DNA from: Gottschalkia acidurici 9a
Lineage (GTDB): Bacteria > Bacillota > Clostridia > Tissierellales > Gottschalkiaceae
Assembly (NCBI RefSeq): GCF_000299355.1
Contig: NC_018664.1
Location: 496,001-560,000, forward strand
Reading direction: 5' to 3'
DNA length: 64,000 nucleotides
The position numbers and the translations under genes are program-made. Position 1 is the stretch's first letter, and each line of letters begins with the position of its first letter. The notes below the pieces were generated by a model, which was not told the DNA's origin, did no database searches, and saw only the letters and a list, made by a program, of their open reading frames with translations. Below, in pieces: positions 1-8,863 of the stretch.

Positions 1-33
1 TTCCTAACTATTAATAGTGAGGAGGAAGCCTAC

Positions 34-1068
34 ATGAAACAGACAAAAACGAAATATGAGAAAATAAAACAAATAGTATCAAATTTAAAATTACCTGACT
101 ATAGGTACGAACAAGTTACAAAAGCTATTTTTCATCAAAGAATAGATAATTTTGATGATATGCGTATACTGCCAAAGGCTTTAAGGATAGCTTTAGTAAA
201 TGAGTTTGGAAAGAATGTATCTAGTATAATACCTGTTTTTTCACAAGATTCTAAACAAGTTCAAAAATTGTTATTCGAATTGACTGATGGAGAAAGAATA
301 GAAGCTGTTGCGCTAAAATATAAGCAGGGGTGGGAATCGTTTTGTGTTTCTTCCCAATGTGGTTGTGGCTTTGGATGTAGTTTTTGTGCAACGGGAAGTG
401 CTGGGTTCAAGCGCAATCTTACTGCTGATGAGATAACTGACCAATTACTTTATTTCTATTTTAATAACCATAGACTGAATAGTATTTCATTTATGGGAAT
501 GGGTGAGGCTTTTGCAAATCCAGAGTTATTTGATGCAGTAAAAATTTTGACTGATCGAAATTTATTTGGATTAAGTCAAAGAAGAATTACTATTTCAACA
601 ATTGGTATTATACCAGGAATTCAAAGATTGACCAAAGAATTTCCACAAGTGAATCTGGCTTTTTCACTTCATTCACCATTTGAAAGTCAACGAAGTGATT
701 TAATGCCTATAAATAAAACATTTCCATTGAATGATGTAATGAAGGCATTAGATGAACATGTCATTCATACGGGACGGCGAGTGTTTATTGCTTATATTAT
801 GCTTAAAGGAATTAATGATTCGAAAGAACATGCAGAGGCAGTTATAGGTCTATTGAAAAGTCGAGGTTCATGGAAGCATTTATATCATATTGATTTGATA
901 CCTTATAATTCTACGGACAAAACAACTTTTAAATTTCAACCTTCAAGTGATATCAAGCAATTTTATAGTACACTAAAGAAAGCTGGTATTAATGCAACTG
1001 TTAGAACACAATTTGGTTCTGAGATTAGTGCTGCTTGTGGACAGTTGTGTTATGAAAATGAATTATAA
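34..1068 (+). CDS. cfr: Cfr-family 23S rRNA (adenine-C8) methyltransferase
   Basis: Radical-SAM methyltransferase of 344 aa. Known Cfr enzymes methylate C8 of A2503 in 23S rRNA and give resistance to phenicols, lincosamides, oxazolidinones, pleuromutilins and streptogramin A. The CxxxCxxC iron-sulfur motif is at C111, C115 and C118, in SSQCGCGFGCSFCATG. The methyl-carrying cysteine near the C-terminus is C335 (SAACGQL). After FMGMGE the protein reads AFAN, as in Cfr (ALAN), rather than the PLxN usual in housekeeping RlmN; length also fits Cfr. From memory it looks closer to the clostridial Cfr(C) type than to staphylococcal Cfr, but the subtype is not certain. A GGAGGAAG ribosome site precedes the ATG. 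Only 33 bases of upstream sequence are visible, so any leader peptide or promoter is outside the window. Confidence 0.85.
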   Translation: MKQTKTKYEKIKQIVSNLKLPDYRYEQVTKAIFHQRIDNFDDMRILPKALRIALVNEFGKNVSSIIPVFSQDSKQVQKLLFELTDGERIEAVALKYKQGWESFCVSSQCGCGFGCSFCATGSAGFKRNLTADEITDQLLYFYFNNHRLNSISFMGMGEAFANPELFDAVKILTDRNLFGLSQRRITISTIGIIPGIQRLTKEFPQVNLAFSLHSPFESQRSDLMPINKTFPLNDVMKALDEHVIHTGRRVFIAYIMLKGINDSKEHAEAVIGLLKSRGSWKHLYHIDLIPYNSTDKTTFKFQPSSDIKQFYSTLKKAGINATVRTQFGSEISAACGQLCYENEL

Positions 1069-1225
1069 TGTTAGTTTTAAGATATATACTTGAGTAAAAA
1101 AATAGGCTCATTTTAGATCTTGAAGGTTTTTAATTGAATGAGGTATGTGTAAAATAATGTTGTTATTTAAAATGAGTGTAGTGTCGAATCGATTTATTAA
1201 CTAGCATGTTTAAAAAAATGAATAA

Positions 1226-1278
1226 GGGGGCTGTTTCAAAACTAATTGATTAATGAGTAGAGAAACAGCTTCCTTTTT
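1226..1278 (+). terminator. Hairpin terminator downstream of cfr
   Basis: Arms GGGGGCTGTTTC (1226-1237) and GAAACAGCTTCC (1262-1273) can form a 12-bp stem with two G-T pairs, followed by a T tract. The 157 bases between cfr and this stem show no gene. Confidence 0.6.
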
Positions 1279-1350
1279 CGTTTCTTAAAGACAAAAATAC
1301 AGATTCCGTATAATTCATAAAAAAGATAGAAACAGTTGTTAAAATTAAAC

Positions 1351-1773
1351 TTAAAAATCTGAATCATTATCCGTATATTCGCAACAGGTTGGAATTGGCG
1401 AGTCTGTATCATATGCCTGGCAGGCATCATGGTAATAATCAAGTTTTCGATCAATCGAGCGAAGATATTTTTTTAAGTCTTCGATTTGCTTCAAGACATC
1501 ATCTTTGTGGTTGATTAACATATCGTTACGTGCATGAAGAGTATCATTTCCTTCATTTTGCCAATCCATAAATTGCTTTATTTTCTTAATAGGCATTCCA
1601 GTATTCTTAAGACAGCATATGAGTGAGAGCATTTCCATATCATCCCTTGTGAAAATACGGTTGCCTGATTTATCTCTTTTAACATTAGTGAGTAGTCCTT
1701 CACGGTCATAGTATCTTAATGTGTATGTTGTTAAATTCATTTTTTTAGCGGCCTGCGCTATGGTATAGTTCAC
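1351..1773 (-). CDS. MerR-family transcriptional regulator
   Basis: Protein of about 140 aa with an N-terminal MerR winged helix (YTIAQAAKKMNLTTYTLRYY, then a DREGLL segment) and a coiled-coil dimerisation helix (about residues 80-115). It ends with a Cys-Cys pair (PTCCEY). The GTG at 1773 is chosen because a GAGGTG ribosome site sits six bases ahead; a GTG at 1782 in the same frame overlaps that site. It is divergent from a flavoprotein gene, and both promoters have a matching dyad inside a 19-bp spacer. The likely role is control of its own gene and of the flavoprotein in response to a redox or electrophile signal. The signal is inference. Confidence 0.85.
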   Translation of the reverse strand: MNYTIAQAAKKMNLTTYTLRYYDREGLLTNVKRDKSGNRIFTRDDMEMLSLICCLKNTGMPIKKIKQFMDWQNEGNDTLHARNDMLINHKDDVLKQIEDLKKYLRSIDRKLDYYHDACQAYDTDSPIPTCCEYTDNDSDF

Positions 1774-1800
1774 GTTTATCACCTCAGATAGTTTTTATAT

Positions 1801-1831
1801 ATTATATAACTTACACTTAGCTTTAAGTCAA
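1801..1831 (-). promoter_or_regulatory. MerR-type promoter and operator of the merR gene
   Basis: Reading leftward: -35 TTGACT (1831-1826), a 19-base spacer, then -10 TATAAT (1806-1801). The spacer carries the ACTTA/TAAGT dyad. The 19-bp spacer is the hallmark of MerR-activated promoters. Confidence 0.75.
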
Positions 1832-1930
1832 GGATGATTATGAAAATTGTTAAATGCAATGCTATATCTGTCCTGCCTTGGAAGAAGGGGTATGCATTTA
1901 TGAATATGAAAAAAATTTTCACATATACTA

Positions 1931-1961
1931 TTGACTTAGAGTTAAGTGTAAGGTCTATACT
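1931..1961 (+). promoter_or_regulatory. MerR-type promoter and operator of the flavoprotein gene
   Basis: -35 TTGACT (1931-1936), 19-base spacer, -10 TATACT (1956-1961). The first 21 bases match the reverse complement of the merR promoter at 19 positions, so the same regulator should bind both. Confidence 0.75.
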
Positions 1962-1992
1962 TGGCATATAGAAGAAAAAGGAGTGTGGATTT

Positions 1993-2619
1993 ATGAAAGT
2001 AATAGCTATTAACGGTAGCCCTCGTAAAGATGGTAACACAAGTCAGGCACTAAAGGTTATGTCAGATGAGTTAGAACAACAAGGTATAGAAGTTGAAACT
2101 ATTCAAATTGGTCAGCTCAATATTCATGGGTGTATTGGTTGTGGATATTGTTGGACGTCTGAGGAAAATCACTGTGTTTTCAAAGATGATATTGTCAATG
2201 AGGTTGCGAAAAAAATGCGTGAAGCAGATGGCCTTATTCTTGCATCTCCTACTTATTATGCAGGAATAGCAGGAACAATGAAGTCTTTCTTAGACAGAGT
2301 ATTCTACACGAGTTCATCTTATTTTAAATATAAAGTTGCAACTTCCATTTCAGTTGTAAGACGTGCAGGTGGTGTAGATGTAGTACATCAACTAAATAAC
2401 TATCTTAACTTAGCTGAGACAGTCATGCCGCCGTCTCAATACTGGACAATAGCATATGGTGCTAAAAAAGGAGAAGTTCATCAGGACGGAGAGGGTATTC
2501 AGACCATCCATAAAAATGCAAGATCAATGGCTTGGCTCCTTAAGACAATTGATGCTGGAAAAGAAAAAGTACCTTTTCCTGTAGAAGAAGATCGTGTTAT
2601 GACAAACTTTATACGATAA
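1993..2619 (+). CDS. NADPH-dependent FMN reductase / flavodoxin-like iron-sulfur flavoprotein
   Basis: Protein of 208 aa with a flavodoxin-like fold. The phosphate-binding loop GSPRKDGNT is at residues 8-16, followed by a CIGCGYC cysteine cluster near residues 47-53 as in iron-sulfur flavoproteins. SPTYYAGIAGTMKSFLDR contributes to the FMN site. Such enzymes reduce FMN, quinones or other electrophiles in the cytoplasm. It is the only intact gene read from the MerR-type promoter at 1931, so it is probably the target of the divergent MerR protein. Substrate unknown. Confidence 0.8.
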   Translation: MKVIAINGSPRKDGNTSQALKVMSDELEQQGIEVETIQIGQLNIHGCIGCGYCWTSEENHCVFKDDIVNEVAKKMREADGLILASPTYYAGIAGTMKSFLDRVFYTSSSYFKYKVATSISVVRRAGGVDVVHQLNNYLNLAETVMPPSQYWTIAYGAKKGEVHQDGEGIQTIHKNARSMAWLLKTIDAGKEKVPFPVEEDRVMTNFIR

Positions 2620-2642
2620 TAGATAACGAAGTAAGATAATTA

Positions 2643-2820
2643 TGAGGGAAACTTTTACTCATTAAGCAATGATTATAAGATTCTGAATATAGGATTCAGT
2701 ACGTTCCGTACACCTAGTGGAGAGGAAATAGAGAAGTCTGCATTAAATGCAATCAAGACAGGATATCGACATATTGACTGCGCTGCTGCTTACGAAAATG
2801 AGAACAGGGATTGCGCTTTA
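2643..2820 (+). pseudogene. 5' remnant of an aldo/keto reductase gene
   Basis: From about 2670 the frame reads IGFSTFRTPSGEEIEKSALN followed by AIKTGYRHIDCAAAYENEN, the N-terminal strand and active-site region of aldo/keto reductases. An ATG at 2643 (MRETFT) is out of frame with it by a small indel. After about 2810 similarity stops and sequence shared with the second methyltransferase copy begins. Only about 50 codons of a roughly 280-codon gene remain. Confidence 0.6.
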
Positions 2821-2886
2821 TTCATGTTAATGATGTTGTGGTATATATTTGTGATCTTAAGAATAAGACAGACGGGAGAATTTAAT

Positions 2887-3489
2887 ATGGAAAATACTGA
2901 TATCTTTAATATGATGGCTAGTAGATATGACACTTTTGAAAGGATTCAAATTGCAAAGTTAGTATCAGATGCTATTCGTGAATACCTAATTGACTCTAAT
3001 AATAAGAATGCTATTGATTTTGGATGTGGAACCGGTCTTGTTGGAATGAACTTATTAAATGAATTCAATTCTATGATTTTTATGGATACGTCACAGAATA
3101 TGATTGATCAGATAAAACAAAAGATTATTGACTTTAACATTCAAAATGTAGATACATTATGTTTTGATTTGGAAAAAGAAAGTTTATTAGATTTACATAT
3201 GGACTATATTTTTATGTCTCAGGTTCTACTTCATATTAATGATATAGAGTTAGTTTTATCAAGACTATATGATATTTTAAATGTAGGAGGACATTTAATA
3301 ATCGTAGATTTTAATAAAAATGAAAAAGTAGTCTCAGATATGGTTCATGATGAATTTGATCAAGTAGAGCTTATTAATCTTATGACTAAATTAGGATTTA
3401 AAGAAACTCAATTCAAAACTTTTTATACTGGAAGTAAAATATTCATGAATCATGACGCATCTTTATTTATACTTGATGCTCAGAAATAA
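2887..3489 (+). CDS. Class I SAM-dependent methyltransferase, copy 1
   Basis: Protein of 200 aa with an intact SAM motif I, IDFGCGTGLVG (about residues 39-49), then IFMDTS for motif II and VGGHLIIVDF as a later core strand. Small methyltransferases of this type act on diverse small molecules; substrate unknown. The ATG at 2887 (MENTDIF) is chosen because a GGGAGA ribosome site precedes it and because the second copy at 11682 starts at the same place. Reading frame continues upstream to 2824 but that part is the end of other, decayed sequence. Near-identical to the gene at 11682; unlike that copy it keeps the glycine-rich SAM loop. Confidence 0.8.
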   Translation: MENTDIFNMMASRYDTFERIQIAKLVSDAIREYLIDSNNKNAIDFGCGTGLVGMNLLNEFNSMIFMDTSQNMIDQIKQKIIDFNIQNVDTLCFDLEKESLLDLHMDYIFMSQVLLHINDIELVLSRLYDILNVGGHLIIVDFNKNEKVVSDMVHDEFDQVELINLMTKLGFKETQFKTFYTGSKIFMNHDASLFILDAQK

Positions 3490-3560
3490 ACTTTTTGACT
3501 AATATAACTAGAAAAAATAGATATTAAAAAAATGATTTTACTAATAAAAAATATAATTTA

Positions 3561-3606
3561 AAAAAGCACTAGATATAAATTAAAATGTATCTAGTGCTTT
3601 TTTTAA
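3561..3606 (+). terminator. Hairpin terminator
   Basis: Perfect 15-bp stem: AAAAAGCACTAGATA (3561-3575) and TATCTAGTGCTTTTT (3588-3602), followed by more T. Ends the methyltransferase unit. The remaining 300 bases to 3903 show no gene. Confidence 0.85.
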
Positions 3607-3902
3607 AATTATATTAAAAGGGTTAATTATGGTAATAGAGAATGAAGTGTGTTTGCTAACTACAATTACAAAAATGATGAATCAAATTTTGGATTTGGTA
3701 CCTATAATACTGATTTTTCTTAAATATTTTAGGATAGATAATTAATATATAAAAAGTTATAATTAAAACCGAAGTACAAAGCTATAAAAAATTTATACTT
3801 AATAGGATTATTATCGAATAGAGAAAAATAAGCATGTACTATGCTACTAATATCAGATATTTTCAAGGTAAGAAATTTTCAAATAGAATAAGGAGGAAAA
3901 TA

Positions 3903-4556
3903 ATGATTACGATTTTAATTGTAGAAGATGAAAAGCCCATATCGGATCTAATAGCATTAAGCTTAAGTTCCTCAGGATATATTTGCGATATGGCATATGA
4001 TGGTATGGAAGCATCAGATAAGTTGCTAGAAAAGAGATATGACTTGATTCTATTAGATATAATGCTTCCGGAAGTAGATGGATATGAGCTAATAGAATTC
4101 ATTAAGCATATGGATATACCAGTTATATTTTTGTCTGCAAAAGGAAGATTAGAGGATAAGATAAAAGGATTTAAATTAGGTGCAGATGACTACTTAACAA
4201 AGCCATTTGAAGTATTAGAACTATTAGCTAGGGTAGAAGCTGTATTAAGGCGATTTCATAAAGTTTCAAATAAAGTTGAATTCGAGGATGTAATTGTTGA
4301 CACAAAAGCTCATATGATAAAAAAAGGTCAAAAAGAAATTATATTAACAGAAAAAGAATATAGACTCTTAATATTTTTTATTGAAAATAAGAATATGGCA
4401 ATGTTTCGTGAACAAATTTACGAAAGAGTATGGGAAGGTGAATATCAAGAAAATAGTAGAACTGTAGACTTGCATATACAACGCTTACGAAAAAAAATGG
4501 GTTGGGAAAAAAAGATTGTTTCAGTTCATAAAGTTGGATATAGATTGGAGGCGTAA
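3903..4556 (+). CDS. OmpR-family response regulator
   Basis: Protein of 217 aa: receiver domain (residues 1-115) with acidic pocket E8/D9, phosphoacceptor D52 in LLDIMLP and the GADDYLTKPF lysine segment, then a winged-helix DNA-binding domain (about 125-217). The ATG at 3903 has an AAGGAGG ribosome site seven bases upstream; an earlier in-frame start at 3834 lacks one. It is followed directly by its kinase (TAAATG junction) and two exported proteins, suggesting a four-gene signalling operon. Confidence 0.9.
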   Translation: MITILIVEDEKPISDLIALSLSSSGYICDMAYDGMEASDKLLEKRYDLILLDIMLPEVDGYELIEFIKHMDIPVIFLSAKGRLEDKIKGFKLGADDYLTKPFEVLELLARVEAVLRRFHKVSNKVEFEDVIVDTKAHMIKKGQKEIILTEKEYRLLIFFIENKNMAMFREQIYERVWEGEYQENSRTVDLHIQRLRKKMGWEKKIVSVHKVGYRLEA

Positions 4557-5984
4557 ATGAAATTTTCATATAAGATATTTATTAGTACACTACTATTGAT
4601 TATGTTCACACTAAGTATAGGTGAAACAATAATGCTAACAGTAACTTTTAATAATGCTATTGATAGTGAGATAGAACATGCACAACGTGAAAATTTGATG
4701 ATGAGAATGGAAATTGCTACACTTGTGAGAAACTACAATAGAGCAATATATAGAAATGAAAGGGAAGCTCTAGATTCGGTTCTAGAAACATTGAGTGAAA
4801 ACTGGAAAAAAGAAAAAAGACAGTTTAGGATTATAGATAAAAATAATAGAGTAATTACTGAAAGCCAAGGATTTACTGATTTTATTAATATGAATAATGT
4901 GGCTAATATTGAAGAAGAGTTAAATTACAAAATTTATAGAGATAAAGAATCATACTATGTACAAGTAAACACACTTCTTAAATTAAATGAAAAAGAAATT
5001 ATAATTGAAAATTCTAAAAATTTATCATCTGTATTTTCATATAGAAAAGAACAACAGACTATTTTTTTACAAGTGGCACTTGTTATAGGAGGAATAGGTG
5101 GATTAATAAACTGGGTAGTTGTTCGTTGGATATCAAAACCTATTAATGAAATGACAAAAGCAATGAAAAAGATTATGTCAGGTAATTTGACTGTTAGAGT
5201 TGAAAATAAAAGCACGGATGAACTTGGAACTTTAGCTAACTATTTTAATTCAATGACAGAGTCATTAGAGAAAAATATGAATGACTTAAAAGAAGCCGCA
5301 AGAAGACAGGAAGATTTTGTGGGAAGTTTTGCACATGAAATAAAAACCCCATTGACATCAATCATTGGATACGCAGACATTCTTAGAAGCAAAAAACTAG
5401 ATGAAAGTACTACGTTTACTGCAGCTAATTACATTTTTTCAGAAGGAAAAAGATTAGAAAATCTGTCTATAAAGTTGCTAGAATTAATTGTAGAAAGAAA
5501 AACACAAATTAAATATAAAAAAATTTCGATAACAAAATTGATAGATGATGTATTGAAAATAACAGATAGAAGCTTAGTAGAGAAAGAAATTAAAGTTGAC
5601 TTAGATATAAATTCTTTTTACGTGAATGTAGATGAGGATCTTATGAAAACAGTTTTAATTAACTTAATAGATAATGCAAGAAAAGCTATAAATATCGAAG
5701 GCATTATTAGAATTAAAGCGCAAAAAGAAGAGGAAAATATAAAGATAGATATTATAGATAACGGTAAAGGCATTCCAAAAAAAGATTTAGAAAAAATAAA
5801 AGAAGCTTTCTATATGGTGGACAAGTCACGCTCTAGAAAAGAAGGTGGAGCTGGACTAGGATTAACTATATGTACACAGATAATGAAATTGCATAATGGA
5901 GATATGATATATGAAAGTGAGTTGAACAAAGGAACAAAAGTATCTTTGGTGTGGAAGGAGATGAAGAATGAAGAACGTAACTAA
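4557..5984 (+). CDS. Sensor histidine kinase
   Basis: Membrane kinase of 475 aa. TM1 is about residues 8-28, then an extracellular sensor region of about 135 residues, TM2 about 165-190, a HAMP linker, a HisKA domain with the phosphoacceptor in SFAHEIKTPLTSIIGY, and an ATPase domain with NLIDNARKA, DNGKGIPKKD and GGAGLGLTI. It partners the response regulator immediately upstream. Its 3' end overlaps the next gene by 17 bases, which implies translational coupling. The signal is unknown; the exported products of the two downstream genes are candidate sensors or effectors. Confidence 0.9.
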   Translation: MKFSYKIFISTLLLIMFTLSIGETIMLTVTFNNAIDSEIEHAQRENLMMRMEIATLVRNYNRAIYRNEREALDSVLETLSENWKKEKRQFRIIDKNNRVITESQGFTDFINMNNVANIEEELNYKIYRDKESYYVQVNTLLKLNEKEIIIENSKNLSSVFSYRKEQQTIFLQVALVIGGIGGLINWVVVRWISKPINEMTKAMKKIMSGNLTVRVENKSTDELGTLANYFNSMTESLEKNMNDLKEAARRQEDFVGSFAHEIKTPLTSIIGYADILRSKKLDESTTFTAANYIFSEGKRLENLSIKLLELIVERKTQIKYKKISITKLIDDVLKITDRSLVEKEIKVDLDINSFYVNVDEDLMKTVLINLIDNARKAINIEGIIRIKAQKEEENIKIDIIDNGKGIPKKDLEKIKEAFYMVDKSRSRKEGGAGLGLTICTQIMKLHNGDMIYESELNKGTKVSLVWKEMKNEERN

Positions 5985-6537
5985 TCATCTGCTAAAAGGT
6001 GCAATAACTATATTATTAATGTTTATTATAATGTTTTTACCACGCACATTCTTCTTTATACAGGATAAAAAATTATTGAATAAAGAAGTTAGTATAAAAG
6101 TTGAATCTCCGAATATTCATACAACACCTGAATTCTCAATGAGTCTTGAAGACAAAATAAAGATGGTGAATTTGGAAGAAGGAAATATTGAATGGATATC
6201 TCTTGATACAGGAGATACTTATAGTTTATATGAAGCTAGAATGCAGAGTTATAGGGAACTATGTAAAATTTCTTCTTTGAAAATGGATATCTATGGACCT
6301 ATTAAAGAAGAAATTGATATAAAGCCATTTCTTTTAATAAACTCTCAGACCCCATCTCATACAATGATTATTTGGAAAGGTACTGTGAAAATTAAGGATA
6401 TAGTTTATAGTATTGTGTTAGAAGAGGAATATGGGAAAATAATAAAAATAGAATCACAAGAAAAACTAAAAGATGACGAAGAAAAACACCTAAACACATT
6501 GCAAAAAGAATGGAAAGAATATATTCAAAACAAGTAG
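5968..6537 (+). CDS. Membrane-anchored protein of unknown function in a two-component operon
   Basis: Protein of 189 aa with one N-terminal membrane segment (about residues 10-32) and an extracellular part. Near the C-terminus, MIIWKGTVKIKDIVYSIVLE followed by EYGKIIKI looks like a small beta-rich domain. No family recognised with confidence. It overlaps the kinase gene, so it is made with it and may modulate signal detection outside the membrane (inference from position only). Confidence 0.65.
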   Translation: MKNVTNHLLKGAITILLMFIIMFLPRTFFFIQDKKLLNKEVSIKVESPNIHTTPEFSMSLEDKIKMVNLEEGNIEWISLDTGDTYSLYEARMQSYRELCKISSLKMDIYGPIKEEIDIKPFLLINSQTPSHTMIIWKGTVKIKDIVYSIVLEEEYGKIIKIESQEKLKDDEEKHLNTLQKEWKEYIQNK

Positions 6538-6623
6538 TATGATACAAATGTGATACAACTAAATGTAATAATGAATATATAAAATGCTTTAACATTTAAA
6601 AGGTTAAACTAGGAGGAAAAATT

Positions 6624-7367
6624 ATGAAAACAAAATATTTTAAAAGTGTAATAGGTTGTTCTTTGATTTTAGTTACGATAGCTTCTGCAGGGGCTTATGC
6701 ATATAATTACAGAAGCGATGTAGGAGTAAAATTGACTAATAGTATTAAAGATTATTTAAAAGAAGATGGAGATTTGAATAACGGCAGTAAGAAACAAGAA
6801 ATTATGAAGTTACAAGACAAAGTAGGTAAGTTAGACGAAATACCTATGATTAATTTACCAAAAGGAATTAGAGGGATTAAGTCAGAGACTTCGGTCAACC
6901 AAAGCTTGAGAGATCTTATTATCGAATATTATCAAATTCCAGAAGAGTATTATGAAACTACAAGATATTATTATAACTATGTAGACTTAAATAAGGATGG
7001 AGTAAACGAAATATTTGTAGTTGTTATGGGTCCTTATACAAGTGGAACTGGTGGAAGTAGTGCACTATGGGTAGTTGAAAATGGTGGTAAGCTGCATGTA
7101 AATCAAGATTTCAAATTAGTTCATACTCCAGTTGTTATTAGTGATACTGTTACAAATGGTGCAAGAGAATTGATAGTTCCATACTATGGAGGTGGAGTTG
7201 AAGATCAGTATTCTATAATGACATGTAGTGATGGAGCATATACAAGAGTATCTGATGGTACTAAAGTAAAAACACTAGAAAGTGTTACGGGAGATGCTAT
7301 AATTGCTAATGATATAATTGCTGAAGTGGAAGCAGGAAATATGGGACTTAACTTGCTTTCTAAGTAG
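6624..7367 (+). CDS. Exported protein of unknown function
   Basis: Protein of 247 aa with a Sec signal peptide (lysine-rich start, hydrophobic core, likely cleavage after AGAYA near residue 27). The mature part has a calcium-loop-like stretch VDLNKDGVNEIF (about residues 114-125) of the kind found in secreted repeat proteins. The C-terminal half is rich in beta-strand-like sequence, with GTGGSSALWVVENGGKL as a sample. An AGGAGG site precedes the ATG. It closes the operon with the response regulator, kinase and membrane protein upstream. Family and function unknown. Confidence 0.65.
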   Translation: MKTKYFKSVIGCSLILVTIASAGAYAYNYRSDVGVKLTNSIKDYLKEDGDLNNGSKKQEIMKLQDKVGKLDEIPMINLPKGIRGIKSETSVNQSLRDLIIEYYQIPEEYYETTRYYYNYVDLNKDGVNEIFVVVMGPYTSGTGGSSALWVVENGGKLHVNQDFKLVHTPVVISDTVTNGARELIVPYYGGGVEDQYSIMTCSDGAYTRVSDGTKVKTLESVTGDAIIANDIIAEVEAGNMGLNLLSK

Positions 7368-7531
7368 TTTTTAAAAATAATAAATTTTGAAAAATTACAT
7401 TTGTATAAGCAATCCTTACATGTTGAGACAGTAGTAATAATGAACTGTGGTCGAGATAAAAATAAAAGAGCATGGCCATAGGATATTCGAAGAGACACAG
7501 CCTCCAAAGTAGAAATTTTAGACATAAAATC

Positions 7532-7573
7532 CAAAGGTATCAGGATCAAAAAATCTTGATGCCTTTGTTTTTA
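7532..7573 (+). terminator. Hairpin terminator
   Basis: Arms CAAAGGTATCA (7532-7542) and TGATGCCTTTG (7557-7567), one G-T pair, followed by TTTTTAT. Ends the operon starting at 3903. Confidence 0.75.
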
Positions 7574-7742
7574 TATACCGACCAAAAACTAATATGACTT
7601 TCGGACGATGATTTTAAATGTCTAGTTGGAATAAATTAGTCTTAATTTTCTCTCCCAATATTGCATAGGGCTAAAAGCTGTTATATGATTTACATATGGT
7701 TTATTGGATTGAACTATTTAACAAGATTTAAGAGGTGCCTAT

Positions 7743-7852
7743 ATGGATAAACACGAGCAACTTAAGTTGATAAGAGAGAATTTTATGAATTGTCAAAAAT
7801 TCTTGTATCCGATATTGAAGATTTTATGAAAGAATTTTATCAAGGAAACTGA
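7743..7852 (+). pseudogene. Short frameshifted gene stub
   Basis: An ATG opens MDKHEQLKLIREN and, after a one-base frame change near 7780, continues FYELSKILVSDIEDFMKEFY to a stop at 7850. About 37 codons, helical in character. It could be a fragment of a small regulator next to the nitroreductase gene; no family can be assigned. Confidence 0.3.
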
Positions 7853-7874
7853 TGAATAATTTGGAGGTGATTTT

Positions 7875-8582
7875 ATGAGCAGTACAATGGAAAATAGAAT
7901 TTCAAGAAGAAAGTTTGAAAAAGAGCCGGTTACAGATCAGGAAAAGGGAAAAATCATTTTTCTTATTAATGAATTAAATGAAGCATCTGACTTAGCAATC
8001 GAATTCTTGGAGGACGGAAGTAATGCTTTTCAGAAATTAAGAAAGAGTTATGGTTTATTTACGAATGTGCGTTCAGTTATATTGATGAAAGGAAAAAAAG
8101 ATCTCAAAGACTTGAAGGAAAAGGTTGGTTATTACGGAGAAGATTTAGTTCTTGCTATAACTGATTTAGGCTTGGGAACCTGTTGGGTTGGAGGTACCTT
8201 TGATAAAGACGAATTAATTGTTGATGACAGCGAGGAGTTGGTTTGTGTTATTTTAGTAGGCAAAGTGGCAGCTCCTTCACTAACAGAAAAAATGATTCGG
8301 TTGGCTACACATAGAAAAATAAAGAGCATGGAAGAACGAATCATAAGCGATCAACCTTTGCCTCAATGGGTACAAAACGGAATGAAAGCTGTATTACTTG
8401 CACCAAGTGCTAAAAACACACAAAAAGCAATGTTTAAGTATGAGAGCAACATCTTAAGTGCTCGAATTGTGGATGATTATTCAATGGATCTGATTGATTT
8501 AGGTATTGCAAAGAAACATTTCGAGATAGGGGCAGGAGGAAAATTTGAATTTGGAAACAGTGGTGTTTTTCATTTAAGTTAG
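7875..8582 (+). CDS. Nitroreductase-family protein
   Basis: Protein of 235 aa resembling putative nitroreductases of the TM1586 type, two half-domains in one chain. N-terminal ENRISRRKFEKEPV matches the usual nitroreductase opening (xRRSxRxF). DLVLAITDLGLGTCWVGG is the FMN-binding turn, and MKAVLLAPSAKNTQKAMF is the second-half substrate/FMN segment. Such proteins use FMN with NAD(P)H to reduce nitro compounds or quinones. The GGAGGTG site fits the ATG at 7875. No intact operon partner; a regulator-like stub lies just upstream. Confidence 0.75.
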   Translation: MSSTMENRISRRKFEKEPVTDQEKGKIIFLINELNEASDLAIEFLEDGSNAFQKLRKSYGLFTNVRSVILMKGKKDLKDLKEKVGYYGEDLVLAITDLGLGTCWVGGTFDKDELIVDDSEELVCVILVGKVAAPSLTEKMIRLATHRKIKSMEERIISDQPLPQWVQNGMKAVLLAPSAKNTQKAMFKYESNILSARIVDDYSMDLIDLGIAKKHFEIGAGGKFEFGNSGVFHLS

Positions 8583-8690
8583 TATTATATGTTATTGAAT
8601 TTAAAGTTTTATAGAACGGATAGTAAAAAATGAATCAACAGAAAATTATTTCATCTTATTTTTTAATGTCTATATTATCAGAAAGCAAGG

Positions 8691-8849
8691 TCATACTATG
8701 TTCAAAGAGGATCTTCTTTGTATTCTCAAGACACGTTGAGACTATTGTTCTATGGTAATCTTCAATTAGTAATTAGATCATTGGATGCAACAGAAGATGA
8801 ATTTATTGAAATGTTTAAAGAGACATTCATAAATAGATTATTTATATAA
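8691..8849 (+). pseudogene. C-terminal relic of an unidentified protein
   Basis: A continuous frame ends ...FYGNLQLVIRSLDATEDEF followed by IEMFKETFINRLFI and a stop at 8847. The composition resembles the last helix of a TetR-type regulator, but there is no start codon or N-terminal domain. The region 8583-8863 otherwise shows nothing coding. Confidence 0.3.
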
Positions 8850-8863
8850 TAGGAGGAAACATT

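Noticed and set aside
1226-1273. GGGGGCTGTTTCAAAA as an insertion sequence end
   Set aside because: It recalls IS1182-type termini, but no transposase or second end is present and the sequence is explained by a terminator hairpin.
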